A stretch of 64,000 bases of DNA from Saururus chinensis. Its lineage: Eukaryota > Streptophyta > Magnoliopsida > Piperales > Saururaceae. The notes under the pieces were generated by a model. It saw nothing but the letters and a program-made list of their open reading frames with translations, searched no databases and was not told where the DNA came from. The first letter of the stretch is position 1; each line of letters opens with the position of its first letter. Below are positions 12,264 through 23,820 of this stretch, in pieces. The stretch is from NCBI GenBank assembly GCA_035235625.1, contig CP141146.1, positions 28,700,501 to 28,764,500 of the forward strand, read 5' to 3'. The position numbers and the translations under genes are program-made.

Positions 12264-13089
12264 GAGCAATTTCTACATGAAATTCTAATTAATGAAACGA
12301 GCTCCCATCAGCCCCACATGCATCATATTTAATCATAAATATCAATAATTACCATGATTACTCCCCACATGTTGTGTTGAAGATAGAAATATTTATTTCA
12401 AAGCATATAACCTTGTATTATAGATAACCCACTAAGACCACACATGCTCTTTAACATCTTACCATGGCTTCTAACTAAAATCATGAGTGAAACCATCGAA
12501 AAACATCAATTAAGTCAAATGCAACCTCATGCTAAACCTATATAAGCATATGCACACCACACTTGAAGGTAGACATGATACCATCATTCACCCATAATTT
12601 AATCACATTATATGAAGGCATACAAGTCCATTTTCATACTATAATCTTGCTGAAATCATGCTTAAAATATAAGGAATCATTCGCTCATGGATTTAAGATA
12701 GGCAATCCTACATGCTTAACCAACAACATGCAAATTCACACAATACTTAAATATCCTTCATAATTTCCAACATCAATATCATGTCATTCCAGTAACTTAT
12801 TTTGGCATAAATTACTCAGCATGAATATAAGAAATGAAATTTAAGAGTAAAAACTTGAAAATGGACAAAATAGCTAAAATCCCAAATATGTTGTATTGGC
12901 ATTTGAATGTTAGGCCCTTTGATCGGCTTGCATGACAGTTCGATCACCATAACATATTTTTCTGGTTCGTCTTCCTCACTTTGAAATTAAAACTAAAACT
13001 TCACATACACTTCATAAAACATCAAATCTTATCCCCAAACTTCATGCTAATCAAATCCATGCTTAAGAAGTATCAAATCTAGTCATTAC

Positions 13090-14606
13090 TGATAAGTATA
13101 AAATATATATCTATTTTATATACTTTTTTACCTTATTTCCTAGCATAGATTAGGTTAATTAAGAGTTAGTATGAAATATATATTTATTTTATATGCCTTT
13201 TTACCTTATTTGCTAGTATAGATTAGGTTAATTAAGAGTTAGTTATGGTTTATTTAGATTAAGATAGTTATTAATATTTTAGTGTGATTATTAATTAATT
13301 TTAGAAGTTATTAGTAGTTTAGGCATGTATTTAAATTAAGTTGGGATTTTAATTTTATTCTAAATGTCTAAAATGTGATATTTTTATGTTTTATAGGTAA
13401 AGTGTGCTTATCAAAGTTCTTGGATGATGTTTGGAATAATTTTGAATACTCTTGACAAACTTTAAAATGATGTAGACAACTTTTTGAGTTATAAACAAGT
13501 TGAAAACTAATATAGACATGAAAGAAAGATCTTAATGAACAGAGTAAAAAAACTGGACAAGAATATGGACTGTCCAGATTGCAGAAACAGTGTAGCTGAT
13601 CGAACGGGGTGTTTTGAGTATCAAATGGTTAAAAATGATTTTGAAGAAAACTATAGTTAAGCGATCGAACGGGCATGTGGGGCAATCGATTGGGATAACG
13701 CGCAATTCATAGTTTAAGCCAATTTTGAATCCTTTTCATATTAAACTTCTTCCTACGGTTTTTATGTCTATATAAAGACATATTTGACTCGAAATTGAGG
13801 GATTTTAGTAGATTTTATATATGAAGAGAAAAAGGAAGAAGAAGATGGAAGATTACTTAAAGCTTTCAATGGAGATTGAAGTGCTTTCTTCTACATTGGA
13901 AAGCTAGATTTTTCTTTCACTTAGGAGTTAATGAAGCTATAGATAAGTTTCAGTTTCTTTTCCTTTTAATTTAGATCTTAGTTTTGAATTATGACAATGG
14001 TATGATAAGGATTTTCTTTTTAATAGAAGAGTTTTTCATGTTTATTCAAATCTATATTAATTTATTGTCTTGTAGATGATAGATTGATGTTGTTTTGATA
14101 TTTACATCAATTCTAATTTCTGTGATTTAAATGAGATGGTCATGCAATAGTCTTAATGTTCATATAATTAATGAATTGAATGAGTTATACTAAGATGAGA
14201 TGAGTCATGCCTATAGTTTAGTTTAGTGTAGATGATTCGTGTTATTGTCGAAGATAGTTCATGCCATAAATTTAATTAATGATTCTTTCTAAAGTAAATC
14301 TAGCTTGTAGCTAATAATACTTGTTCATATTTACACTAGATTTAGATTAAAAGTTAAGGAATTGTTATGGTTCTATAGTAAATTTGATATCCTAAGTAAT
14401 TTATATCATATTAATCTCTTACTTTTAAATTAATTGACTGCTTTCTTTACTTAATTTTAGTTTTAAATTCTTTTTAGTTTTTAATCAACAAATTCCTCTT
14501 TAGATTTAGTAATAATTCATTTGTCCCTGAGGTTCGACAACCCTTAAATACTTATCCTAGTACAATTACCTTGTACACTTGCAAAGAGTTTAATTATAAA
14601 CAATCA
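13090..14606 (+). mobile_element. Athila-like solo LTR A
   Basis: A 1517-bp LTR from TGATAAGTAT to AAACAATCA, flanked by a perfect 5-bp duplication ATTAC (13085-13089 and 14607-14611). It aligns along its length with the LTR at 56671-57843: the U3 palindrome zone near 13600-13700, the TATA segment CTATATAAAGACATA near 13768, and the terminal ACCTTGTACACTTGCAAAG block. No internal element sequence follows, so it is a solo LTR. Confidence 0.92.
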
Positions 14607-15675
14607 ATTACTAAGCAAAAACACTAAGAAATTCTATCAAAGATCAAACCTTTCTTAAATCACAATTAAAGCTCATAACCATGGAAACCCACTTCAAACC
14701 CATCAAAAAAATCAAATCTGAAACCACTGCCACATTTAGGACCAAAATATTTACCTTCAAAAAACTTCTTGACTTGAAATAGCTCCTCCAACACCTTCAA
14801 ATCCTACCCAATACATGATTTTTGTTAATACCTTAACAACTCCGAAATTAAAACACCTAAATCTTTCAAAAACTAGTAAATCTAGGGTTAAGGAAGTGTA
14901 AAAATAAAATTCCCTTCATTAGGGTTTAAAATAGATGTTCAAATCAGTAATTTTTTGAGTAAAAATTGAGATTAAACCATAACAAAAGAAGAAATTTGAA
15001 AGAGTTAAGAAAAACACTAAGTGATGCAAGATTAACCCAAAACCCTACCTTAATCTCTCTTCCTTTTTGGCAAATGAGGATTAGGCTCCTAACTCTTGGT
15101 CTTTGCCCTTTCCCAATTGAGAAAATGTCTGTGACTTTCCTTTTATAGTAAAGGGTGGGGTAAACCTAATGAATTTGTGGGGTACAAATAGGGTTTATAC
15201 TAAAAATGGTAAAACTTGCTTATTTTAAATAAATTTGATGTCTAAAAATTTTAGAATAATTCTCCACTGTCTTAAGTTGATGTTAGGGTCATCTAAGGCC
15301 CACAGTGGGTCCCGCCAACTCTAACTTTTTGGGAAAAATAGTAAAAATTCTCAAAATTTTCCAAATGACTTAAATTAATTCAATAACCATAAATTTAAAG
15401 TAAATTTTGGTTAAAGGTTTTGGTAACCACTTTAATTTCAAAAATAGTCAAAATCGATCAAAATTAGCATTAAACCACACAATGACAATTAAATAGAATA
15501 AAAATAAACTAGTTCAAGTTAAGGGATCTTACACATGCTGCATGAATCATTATCAACATAAACTTATCATTCATATTCATTTCTTGATGAAAATGTTCAC
15601 CCTGCAACTTCAAGTGTATCAACCACACACCATCTTACATATCCAAGTAAATTATACCTTAATTACATGTGTAAC

Positions 15676-17027
15676 TGATAAGTATGAAATATATATCTAT
15701 TTTATATGCCTTTTTACCTTATTTGCTATTATAGATTAGGTTAATTTAGAGTTATTTATGGTTTATTTAGATTAAGATAGATATTAATATTTTAGTTTTA
15801 TTATTAATAATTTTAGGAGTTATTAGTAGTTTTAGAATGTATTTGAATCAAATTGGGATTTTAATTATATTCTACATGTCTAAAATGTGATGTTTTAATG
15901 CTTTGTAGGTAAAATGCACTTATTAAAGTACTTGGACGATGTTTGGAATAATTGAAAAATATTCTTGACATGCTTTAAAGTGATTTAGACAACTTTTCAT
16001 AGTTATAAACAAGTTGGAAATTAATATAGACATGAAAGAAAGAGCTTAATGAACAGAAAATGGACTGTCCAGAAGAACTGTCCAGATTGCAAAAATAGTG
16101 TAGCCGTTCGACCAGGCATGCAGGGCGTTCGAACGGGATAACACGCAGTTTCCTTATTTCATCCAATTTTGAGTCCTTTTCATATACAACTTCTTCCTAT
16201 GGTTCTTATGCCTATAAAAAGACATATTTGGCTCGAAATTGAAGGTGAGAAAGTAGATTTTCTGAAGAGAAGAAGGAAGAAGAAGATGGAGAAAAACTCA
16301 AAGCTTTCAATGGAGATTCAAGTGCTTTCTTCTACCATGGAAGACTAAACTTTTTTTTTACTTAGGAGTTGATGAAGCTATAGATAAGTTTCAGTTTCTT
16401 TTCTTTTTAATTTAGATCTCAGTTGTGATAAGGATTTCCTTTTTAATGGAAGAGCTTTTAATGTTTATTCAAATCTATGTTGATTTATTGTCTTGTAGAT
16501 GATAGATTGATGTGGTTTTGATATTTACATCAATTCTAATTTCTGTGATTTAGATGAGATGGTCATACAATAGTTTTAATGTTCAGATAATTAAGGACTT
16601 GGATGAGTTATACTAAGATTAGACGGGTCATGCCTATAGTTATTTAGTGTAGATGATTCGTGCTATTGTCGAAGATAGTTCATGCCATGAAAATTAATTA
16701 ATGATTCTTTCTGAAGTAATTCTAGCTTGTTGCTGAGAATACTTGTTCATATTCACACTAGATTTAGATTAAAAGTTAAGGAATTGTTATGGTTCTATAG
16801 TGGATTCGATTTCCTAAGTAAATTCCATCACATTAATTTCTACCTTTTAAACTAGTTTAGTTTTTCTTTTGCTTAATTAAAGTTTATGTTTTTTTTAGTT
16901 TTCAACCAGCAAATTCCTCTCTAGATTTAGTAATTATTCATCCGTCCCTGAGGTTCGACAACCCTTAAATACTCATCCTAGTACAATTACCTTGTACACT
17001 TGCAAAGGGTTTAATTATAAACGATCA
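15676..17027 (+). mobile_element. Athila-like solo LTR B
   Basis: A 1352-bp LTR from TGATAAGTAT to AAACGATCA with a perfect duplication GTAAC (15671-15675 and 17028-17032). By eye it is closer to the LTR at 56671-57843 than LTR A is, especially over about 16380-16800. It includes a CCTATAAAAAGACA promoter-like segment near 16210. No internal sequence is attached. Confidence 0.92.
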
Positions 17028-17129
17028 GTAACATAAGCTTCATTGCTCCTACACAACCTGTGTCAATGAACATTATCTCCAATACACATGCAATAATCAA
17101 TGGTAAATGTCTCACAATTGAGAAATGCA

Positions 17130-17290
17130 ACTAGCCCGCTTACCTTGGCCAAAGCCTAAGTGGACCTATTGCTCTCCCTTGCCATAGCCTAAGCAGACTT
17201 GCTCACCCTGGTAGTAGCTTAAGCTACCTACTCACCCTGGCCAAAGCCTAAGAAAACTTGCCCACCCTCGCTAAAGCCCAAGCAGTTTCT
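17130..17290. repeat. Short tandem repeat, about 35-bp units
   Basis: Imperfect units built on CACCCTGGCCAAAGCCTAAG recur four to five times. The array is inside the outer family-X LTR. Confidence 0.7.
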
Positions 17291-17724
17291 AGTCTGCTAG
17301 TGCACACAGACATACTATCCTGGATTCTCAAGGTCGAGACAACTTATAGCATTTCACTCTTCTCACCCAGGGAAGAAACTCGTCCTCAAAGAACTGTAAA
17401 ACTCTATCCAATGGATGTAAAACCCCATTATTTTGGACATAAAACTAATTCGATAAATCTCCGATATTGCTAATTTGAAAAACTATGACATCCAATTAAG
17501 TAAAAAGGCCCTAAGTGACTAATTTGGGTTATTTTAGGGTTAAAAATAAGTGTAATCATTCTAAAGCTCACTAATATAAAATAATTAAAGCTTAGAGTCC
17601 TGTGGGTAACACGCCATCCAACCGTGGACATGGGGTCCATGGGGGTCCACACCCTTAATTTAAGAAAAAATTACCATAAAATCCCATAAATTCCATAAAA
17701 ATTAGATAAATCAAGTTTGATATT

Positions 17725-18390
17725 TAGGGGTGTTCATGGACATTTGTTATCCCTATGTCTGTCTTTATTTGCATCCATTTTAATATAGAATTGACAATTT
17801 TTTGGGTCCGCGACGAACATGGATGCGGGTACGAAGCAAGTTTTTTGTTTGCATTAAGACGGAGCTACGAACGCAGACATAGCCTTGTCCGTATCCACAA
17901 AAGTCTGGGTCTGCCACCCTTACCTAATACTCCCTTAAATATAGTAGTAATTATTACTAATTATTTAAAAAAAAAAATTCAGTTCCTATGTAGCATCTTA
18001 GGTCAGTTCTAGCATGCTACATAGGCACTTGACAATTTAAAAACATGAATCCAGTACTTATGTAGCATGTTAGAATAGTCCAATTATGCTACATAGGTAC
18101 TAGACAACTTGAAAATATAAATCTAGAACTTATGTAGCATGTTAAGATATGTATTAGACGACTTCAAAACATGGATCAATACCTATGTAGCATGTTAGGG
18201 CAGTTTTAACATGCTACAAAAGTACTAAAAAATTTAGGTGTTGAAATATTTGTCTAAGTCTGTCTGTGTGCATCCATGTCCATAGCAGATGAACTTCGAT
18301 AAAGTATGATTATGGACTAGAGTGCATACGAACAAGGAATATTCAAATAGCAGAAGAACATTGATAACCCTATGTTGGTGAACACCCCTA
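17725..18390. mobile_element. Non-autonomous hAT element (MITE), 666 bp
   Basis: The ends are perfect 12-bp inverted repeats, TAGGGGTGTTCA and TGAACACCCCTA. The flanks TTGATATT and TTGATGCT agree at six of eight bases, as expected of an old 8-bp hAT duplication. There is no transposase. The middle holds a four-unit array of palindromic repeats (separate entry). It sits inside the outer family-X LTR. Confidence 0.8.
17980..18235. repeat. Four-unit array of stem-loop repeats
   Basis: Units of about 54-72 bp each start with a TATGTAGCATGTTAG-like word. Three of the four also hold its near reverse complement, such as CTAACATGCTACATA, so these units can fold on themselves. The third unit has lost the second half of the palindrome. 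The array is the core of the hAT MITE. Confidence 0.75.
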
Positions 18391-18556
18391 TTGATGCTAA
18401 AAATTATAAAATTGCAATGGAACCTTATTGAAACCATAATTATTAATCCTTAACCCCAAAATCAAGTCAAACTAACAAAGTTTAAACAAAACCACATAAA
18501 TATTACAAAATTAAATAAAAATTAAACCGGGTTAAAGCTAGAGATCTTACAGGGAG

Positions 18557-18975
18557 AAGGTTCTAAAATTCCATTAAGGAGGGGTCTTGGAGTTTGTTGT
18601 CTAAGAAATTATATCTTAACTAGTTTGGAGAAATTGTTCTGGCCTTTCTTTGTTAAAAAGCAATCTTTGTGGTCATGTAGATGGTTGTATGGATATTACA
18701 TTCAAAATCAGCCTATATGGGTAGCCACACTAATGGATTGTTCATTTGCCTTTCATAGTATTATTGAGATGCACCACTTCATGTGTAGATTTTGTCTTCT
18801 TCATTTTTGTGATGGATCTCATATCTACACATGGTTAGACCCATGGGCTGGGAAAACTCCTCCTTTATGTAAAAGGGGGTTTTCAATCACCAATTATGTG
18901 CACTTTGTGGCTGTCAAAGTTAAACTAGGAACTACATCTTCTTCTTTCTCATTCTCCAACTGGGTATGCAATTAA
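18557..18975 (+). pseudogene. LINE ORF2: C-terminal part
   Basis: Continuation of the LINE after the LTR insertion. Frames give RRGLGVCCLRNY, then a tryptophan-rich part (SLWSCRWLYGYYIQNQPIW) and CDGSHIYTWLDPWAGKTPP. These are the usual post-RT landmarks of plant LINEs (GGLG, the W-rich part, and G-x-G...W-D-x-W). Stops and frame changes are present. From 18976 to 19419 the LINE is non-coding and ends in a short A-run after AATAAAATT. Confidence 0.75.
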
Positions 18976-19689
18976 ATGGGAGCAGGTGCAATATATTCAG
19001 AATTGTCCTGTATTTTCATGTAGAATTATTGTGGGTGACAGATATGGTGGAGAGTAATCAACATCCTTGGGCCCTTCTTAATAGTTCTATATATACATTG
19101 CATTCATCTAGATGAAAAGGAACACCTGCATCATTGAAGGCAAATCAGTGACTGTTTGTGGACTAGCTAATGTTATCAATGATAGACTAGATTTGTTTAT
19201 GCAACATTCAATTTTAAGCAGCATCTCTTCATCATTGCTCTTTTTTGTAGGACTTTTGGCTATCCTCACGCTAGCTTTTCCCCCCTATACTTTTGTTTTT
19301 GAGTTATTTGAGAAATCTTCTCAATATATTTGCTTTTAGTCTATTGTTTTGACGTTGTAACTGATGCATCCTTTTGTTTCTCCTTCATTTTCTACTTAAT
19401 AAAATTGTACTTATAAAAAAACATGGGATCGAAGGAGCATGAGGGAACAAGGTTTTTATCTCAGTTGATCAAGCTGGTAATGTTTTTTGGTCACCTTTGT
19501 ATCCTTAACACTTTTCAAGTGGGTCACACCCATGTGGTATACTTTCCGTGGTCGTAACTTTCTCTGCCAACCTCCAATTTGTGCGTCCATCAATTTGTTA
19601 TACTCGTTACTTCGAGCTCTACGTATATATAAGAATTCTATCCCTTAAAACACCCTAAATCATATATAAAATTCAATAATTATCCCTAA

Positions 19690-20867
19690 CACCTTAGGTT
19701 AGACGTAATCGAAAATGGGGCATTATATAGGATTTTCAAATCAAAAGAAGAAAGAAACACTTGAAAAAATGTGGGCCACCATGATAGTGCATATGATCAA
19801 GCTTGGATAAGTGTAAATTTTGTTGAATCAAAAGCAACACATTCATGCAACTATTGTGAGACAAATAGCTTGTGCCAAAACTAAATATAGAGTTCAGTTA
19901 AATGCAATAATTGATTGTGTTTGATTTCTCCTTCGACAAGGTTGGACATTTTGTGGTCATGATGAATTATAATTCAAGTAATCCTGAAAATTTTCTTGAA
20001 AGTTTTAAGTTTCTTGTTTATCATAATGAAGGAATAAAAAACAATGTACTGCAAAATGCTCCATATAATGATAAATTGACCCCTCGAGATATCAAGGACA
20101 TTGTGAAAGCTATTGCCATCGAAACTACTAATATGATTATCCAAGATCTTGGAGATGAGCTACTTTCAAAGCTAATAAATAGTCTCATGATATATCAGTT
20201 AAAAACAAATGCATGTGGCAATACACTATATAAATAAGCGTGGATGTGTTATTGAGAGGTTTTTGGCCATTGATCATGTTCTAGAGACTTTTGGAGTATC
20301 ATTAAAAGCAACAATAGAAACATTTTTTTCTAAACATGGATTGAGGCTAGCAAGATTACGTGGTCAAGGTTATGATGGGGCTAGTAAGATACGGGGTGAG
20401 TTTAATGGCCTCAAAATATTGATTATGAAAGATAATCTGTTTGCATTTTATAACCATTGTTTTTGACACCAACTTCAATTGGCATTTGTCGTTGTGGCAA
20501 AAAATCATATTCAAATTCTTGTACTTTTTAATCTTGCAAGAAATGCGGTGAATATTGTGGGAGCCTCAAGTGTCATGATATTGTTTGAGATATAAATGTT
20601 AGCATAATTGTTGAGGAATTAAGTACCAGAGAACTTTAAAGTGGAAAAGGTTTGAATCAAGAAGTTACTTTCAAACGAGCAAATGATACACGTTGGAGTT
20701 TGCACTATGGAACATTGATGAGTTTTATATTAATGTTCTCTTCTATTATTCATGTGTTTGAGATTATTTTGGAGGATGGTTCAAGTTCAAATCAAAGGTC
20801 TGAAGATAGTAAGTTGTTAGATGCAATGCATACATTTGATGAAAGGTATCTTTGGATAACTACAACA
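19690..20867 (+). pseudogene. Decayed hAT transposase (TTF zinc-finger / DUF4371 type)
   Basis: Several frames together match the plant zinc-finger MYM-type-1-like hAT transposase. Landmarks are SNQKKKETLE near 19740, LQNAPYNDKLTPRDIKDIVK near 20050, a Lys-Arg-Gly-Cys-Val-Ile-Glu-Arg-Phe block near 20230, RLRGQGYDGASKIRGEFNGL near 20350, HQLQLAFVVVAKNHIQI near 20467, and TRWSLHYGTLMSF near 20690. Frames change repeatedly and stops occur, so it is dead. It stops abruptly at about 20867, where a CACTA-type end begins; the C-terminal dimerisation domain was not found. 19438-19689 shows nothing I can identify. Confidence 0.75.
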
Positions 20868-21187
20868 AAAAGGACTATTAGCAATGCTTTTAAACATCGC
20901 TAATGACTATTAGCGACGCTTAGAGTCCTGTCGCAATTGCTTATTAGCAACGCTTACCAAAAAGCGTCACTAATAGTACTAATATTAGTGAAGCTTTATT
21001 TTTTTGTCGCTAATACTATATTAATAGAGACTTTTTATAAGTGTCGCTAATAATAAATTATTAGAGATGCATTTTAAGCGTCTCTAATAATTCATTATGA
21101 GTAACGCTTGGCAACCCATCGCTATTTAAAAGATTATTAGTGACGCATGTAAAACTTTCACTAATAATTAGATTATTAGCAATGAGT
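20868..21187. mobile_element. CACTA-type terminal fragment: array of small palindromes
   Basis: Begins AACTACAACAAAAAGG, one base from the CACTAC end of En/Spm elements. About eight units of roughly 40 bp follow. Each unit is an imperfect palindrome of an ATTAGCGACGCTT-like word and its complement, as in CACTA subterminal regions. No matching right end was found in the window, so it is a fragment or a one-ended remnant. It cuts off the hAT transposase. Confidence 0.6.
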
Positions 21188-21649
21188 GGGGAGCCTTTTC
21201 ATGGATCAAAGAATGAAGAAAGTCCACTTCAACAAAAGGTTGTTCACAATATTAACAACATCATCTCACATAAATAGTGCTTTAGAAGCTAAACAATAGG
21301 ACTTTAATTTAAACTTTATCAGTCTTAGAGGCATAGATGGAGTGTTAAATTTATTATTTATAGATTTACAATTTCCAAACTTAAGCAGTCTTATTTATAG
21401 ACAATTCAATCCATATATTTATAAATTATGATATGTCCATATATAATTATGTTTAGAACAAATTTTAAGACTAAAAATCAACTTTTTTAGTAGTCAACAT
21501 TGAACAAATAATGCACTTTTATATAATTCATCAAATATAGTTCTTAATCCAATTCATGCATGACATGACTTTGGATGGATGGTGCATAGTGCATGATCAT
21601 CACATATATTTTGTAGATATAGTAGATGAAAATACATGTCCAGCTTGAG
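21188..21649. other. AT-rich stretch without a recognised feature
   Basis: I see no gene, repeat pair or element end here. Short frames on both strands have no familiar motif. Confidence 0.5.
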
Positions 21650-23283
21650 ATTGGGTAAAAACCCAAAGAATTATGGCTCTGGTCTTCAAAATCGCATATA
21701 TGGATTATGTTCTTTGTCCTAGGATCATCTTCGGAAAAAGGATTGTGCAAGATGATTGATATTGACATTAATGACTCTAATATGGTAAAATATTACTTTT
21801 ATCAATTGAAGAAGTCGATGATAAGTGTAAAAACCTTTGTAAAGGAAAAATTGCCCAAGCATACTTACTCTCAAAATATCACTCATTATGATTTTGGAAA
21901 TATCTTGCCTTGGCCCCTTTTGATTGTCTAAAATAGTAATCTTCAAGAGTACCCTCATCATCATCAATTTTAAGGAAATTGTGGAGTGTCTTCCCATCAG
22001 TACATGTTCTAATCTAAAATTTTACAATGTTTTATGTTTAAATATACTTTTTCTTTAGTATTATAAAATTTTATGAGTGATGCACGACTAACCACATTAG
22101 CACATTTATGATAACATAATTGGTTATTATGTTGTGTTATCATATCTATGCTAACTAATAAAGTTATTTCATTAATAACACAATAGGAATATTGTGTTTC
22201 TTATAGCGTGCCATCGATTATATGATAGTCTAATAAGAGTGTCATTGATAACATGATTATATGATTTCTGTGTAATCGATGACATGACAGTTTAGTATTT
22301 TGGTAGTTTGTAACTAGAATACAAAAGTTACATAACATTATACGAAAGATGCACATCAAAATACAAAAATTTTCTACCAAAGTACAAAAATAAGTTCTAA
22401 ACTACCAAAGTATGTCTATAATTTGCAATATTTTGACTTATTTTAAAACAAATGTCAAAAAAGTGGCAATACAATAAGAGATGCCACCTCCAACTTTGTA
22501 CCATTCAAATCAGGTGATAAATTCTAGAATAAAGGCATGAAGAAATGAAAAGAAATAAACAAGAAAGAAACCAAATCCTCATCAAAATTTTGTGGCTTCC
22601 TTGAATATACAAATACCAAAAGTGAAAACTAGAACACTCACTTGAACAACAGAATATCGAAATACCAAAATAGAACATAGAATCAAACATAACGACAATC
22701 TCCAATTATTTGAAGTATGATAATTAGCATGTAGTGTCATCGAATAGACAATAATAAGATAATCGTATTATCAATGACATGCTATTAAGATTGTCGTGTT
22801 ATTGATGCCACATTGATAACATTATTGTATCACCAATAACATCGCTATACCAAACACGATATTCCTATAGCTAATACAACATCATATGACATTGTGTTAT
22901 CACACATACACTAATTAACATAGTTGTGTCATCACACATACGAATTTTTATAACTTGGAAAGAAAGCATCTCTTATATTCATGTGCCTTAATTTAGAAGA
23001 GATTAAGTAGGGAAGAAAAAACAATAAGTTCGTATCGATTCAAGTTGGACTATATATGTGAGGACAATTTATCTAGAACAAAAATTTTCACACCTATAAT
23101 CGCTTGTCTAAATAATAAAAGTAATATGTTTTCCATTTTAGGGAATTAATGTCAATATCAATTGTCTCACACAATCTTTGTTAGAAGATGATCCCAGGAC
23201 AAAGAACATAATCTTTATTGGCAATATTGTTGGACAAGAGCCATACTTTTATGGCTTTTCTTTCATGCATCATAGCAACTGAT
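21650..23283. mobile_element. Element with long terminal inverted repeats (arms about 500-600 bp)
   Basis: The left arm (about 21650-22310) and right arm (about 22720-23283) are diverged reverse complements. Matching points are GATTATGTTCTTTGTCCTAG at 21702 with its complement near 23213, GATATTGACATTAAT at 21758 with its complement near 23151, and TAGGAATATTGTGTTT at 22185 with its complement near 22860. The middle (22310-22720) has no coding frame. Long arms suggest a Mutator-like or foldback element; no clear duplication was found, so the class is open. Confidence 0.55.
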
Positions 23284-23820
23284 AGGGTGCATGAAAGAAA
23301 AGCTATAAAAGCTGGCTCTTATCCACAAAATTGTCTATAGGGATTATGTTCTTTGTCCTACAATCATCTTTTGAGAAAGAAATGTGTGAGATGATTTATA
23401 TTGACATTAATGAGCATAAAAATGACAAACATACTATTTTTATCAATTGGAGAAGCCAAGGATAAGTTTGAAATTTTTATAAAGGAAAAATTGTCCTAAG
23501 AAATTAGTTGCAAAGATTGCTCATCATGATTTTGGAGTAATCCTACCTTTGCCCTCTTTGATTTTCTTATAATGGTAAATTTCAATTGTACCCTCATTAT
23601 CATCAATTTTAAGGGAACTGTGGAGTGTCTTCCCATCGGTGTAGTTTCTAATCTAAAATTCTTCATTGATTTTTATGTTTAAAGATGTTGTTTCTTTAGC
23701 ATTATACAATTTCATGTGTATGATGAAATGACTCACCACATTATTATAGATACGATAACACAACTATTTTTTACATCGTGTTATCCGTTGCATGATAAGA
23801 ATATCATGTTTGGTTTAGCA
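23284..23820. repeat. Third copy of the long-inverted-repeat arm
   Basis: This stretch repeats the left arm of the preceding element in direct orientation (GATTATGTTCTTTGTCCTAC at 23341, then GATATTGACATTAAT near 23398, and the ATCATCAATTTTAAG block near 23605). Next to the right arm of the first element it forms a large imperfect palindrome centred near 23280. It is cut at 23820 by the LTR that follows. Confidence 0.6.

Larger units (their letters stand above)
10741..15536. mobile_element. Solo LTR, family X, second copy nested in the first
   Basis: Starts TGTCATGCCC and ends GGATCTTACA, like the outer copy. Shared blocks include an AGAGGGGTGAG segment (10388 in the outer copy, 11217 here) and the block at about 11880-12100, which matches 17220-17480. 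Flanks are CACCC and CATGC, which agree at only three of five bases, so the duplication is weak and the exact edges are inferred. It contains a 57-bp tandem repeat, a long (AT)n run and solo LTR A. No coding capacity is seen. Confidence 0.6.
9949..18551. mobile_element. Solo LTR, family X, first copy, carrying nested insertions
   Basis: The insert starts TGTCACTCCC, ends ATCTTACA, and is flanked by the 5-bp duplication GGGAG (9944-9948 and 18552-18556). It interrupts the LINE frame, which is continuous across it. No gag or pol is visible. Removing the inserts (10741-15536, 15676-17027 and 17725-18390, with duplications) leaves about 1.8 kb. The simplest reading is a solo LTR left by recombination between two LTRs. 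The part at 17240-17480 aligns with 11900-12100 of the second copy. Confidence 0.7.
7094..19419 (+). mobile_element. L1-type LINE, 5' half inverted, split by a nested solo LTR
   Basis: A degenerate non-LTR retrotransposon. The endonuclease half is on the minus strand (about 7100-8700) and the reverse transcriptase half on the plus strand (from about 8720). It is cut at 9949-18551 by an LTR insertion and resumes to a short A-run before 19420. Flanks carry an 18-bp duplication with three mismatches: AACATGGGACAGAATGAG at 7076-7093 and AACATGGGATCGAAGGAG at 19420-19437. Without the insert the LINE DNA is about 3.7 kb. The inverted 5' part next to a forward 3' part is the known outcome of twin priming during L1 integration. 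The frames are full of stops, so it is dead. Confidence 0.8.

Noticed and set aside
12147-12332. Frame with alternating Ile-Tyr
   Set aside because: Produced by the (AT)n run; no gene context.
10741-15536. Reading 9949-18551 as one full LTR retrotransposon with two LTRs
   Set aside because: No copy of the outer TGTCACTCCC end occurs before 18551 as a second LTR start, and no gag, pol or primer site is seen; nested solo LTRs fit better.
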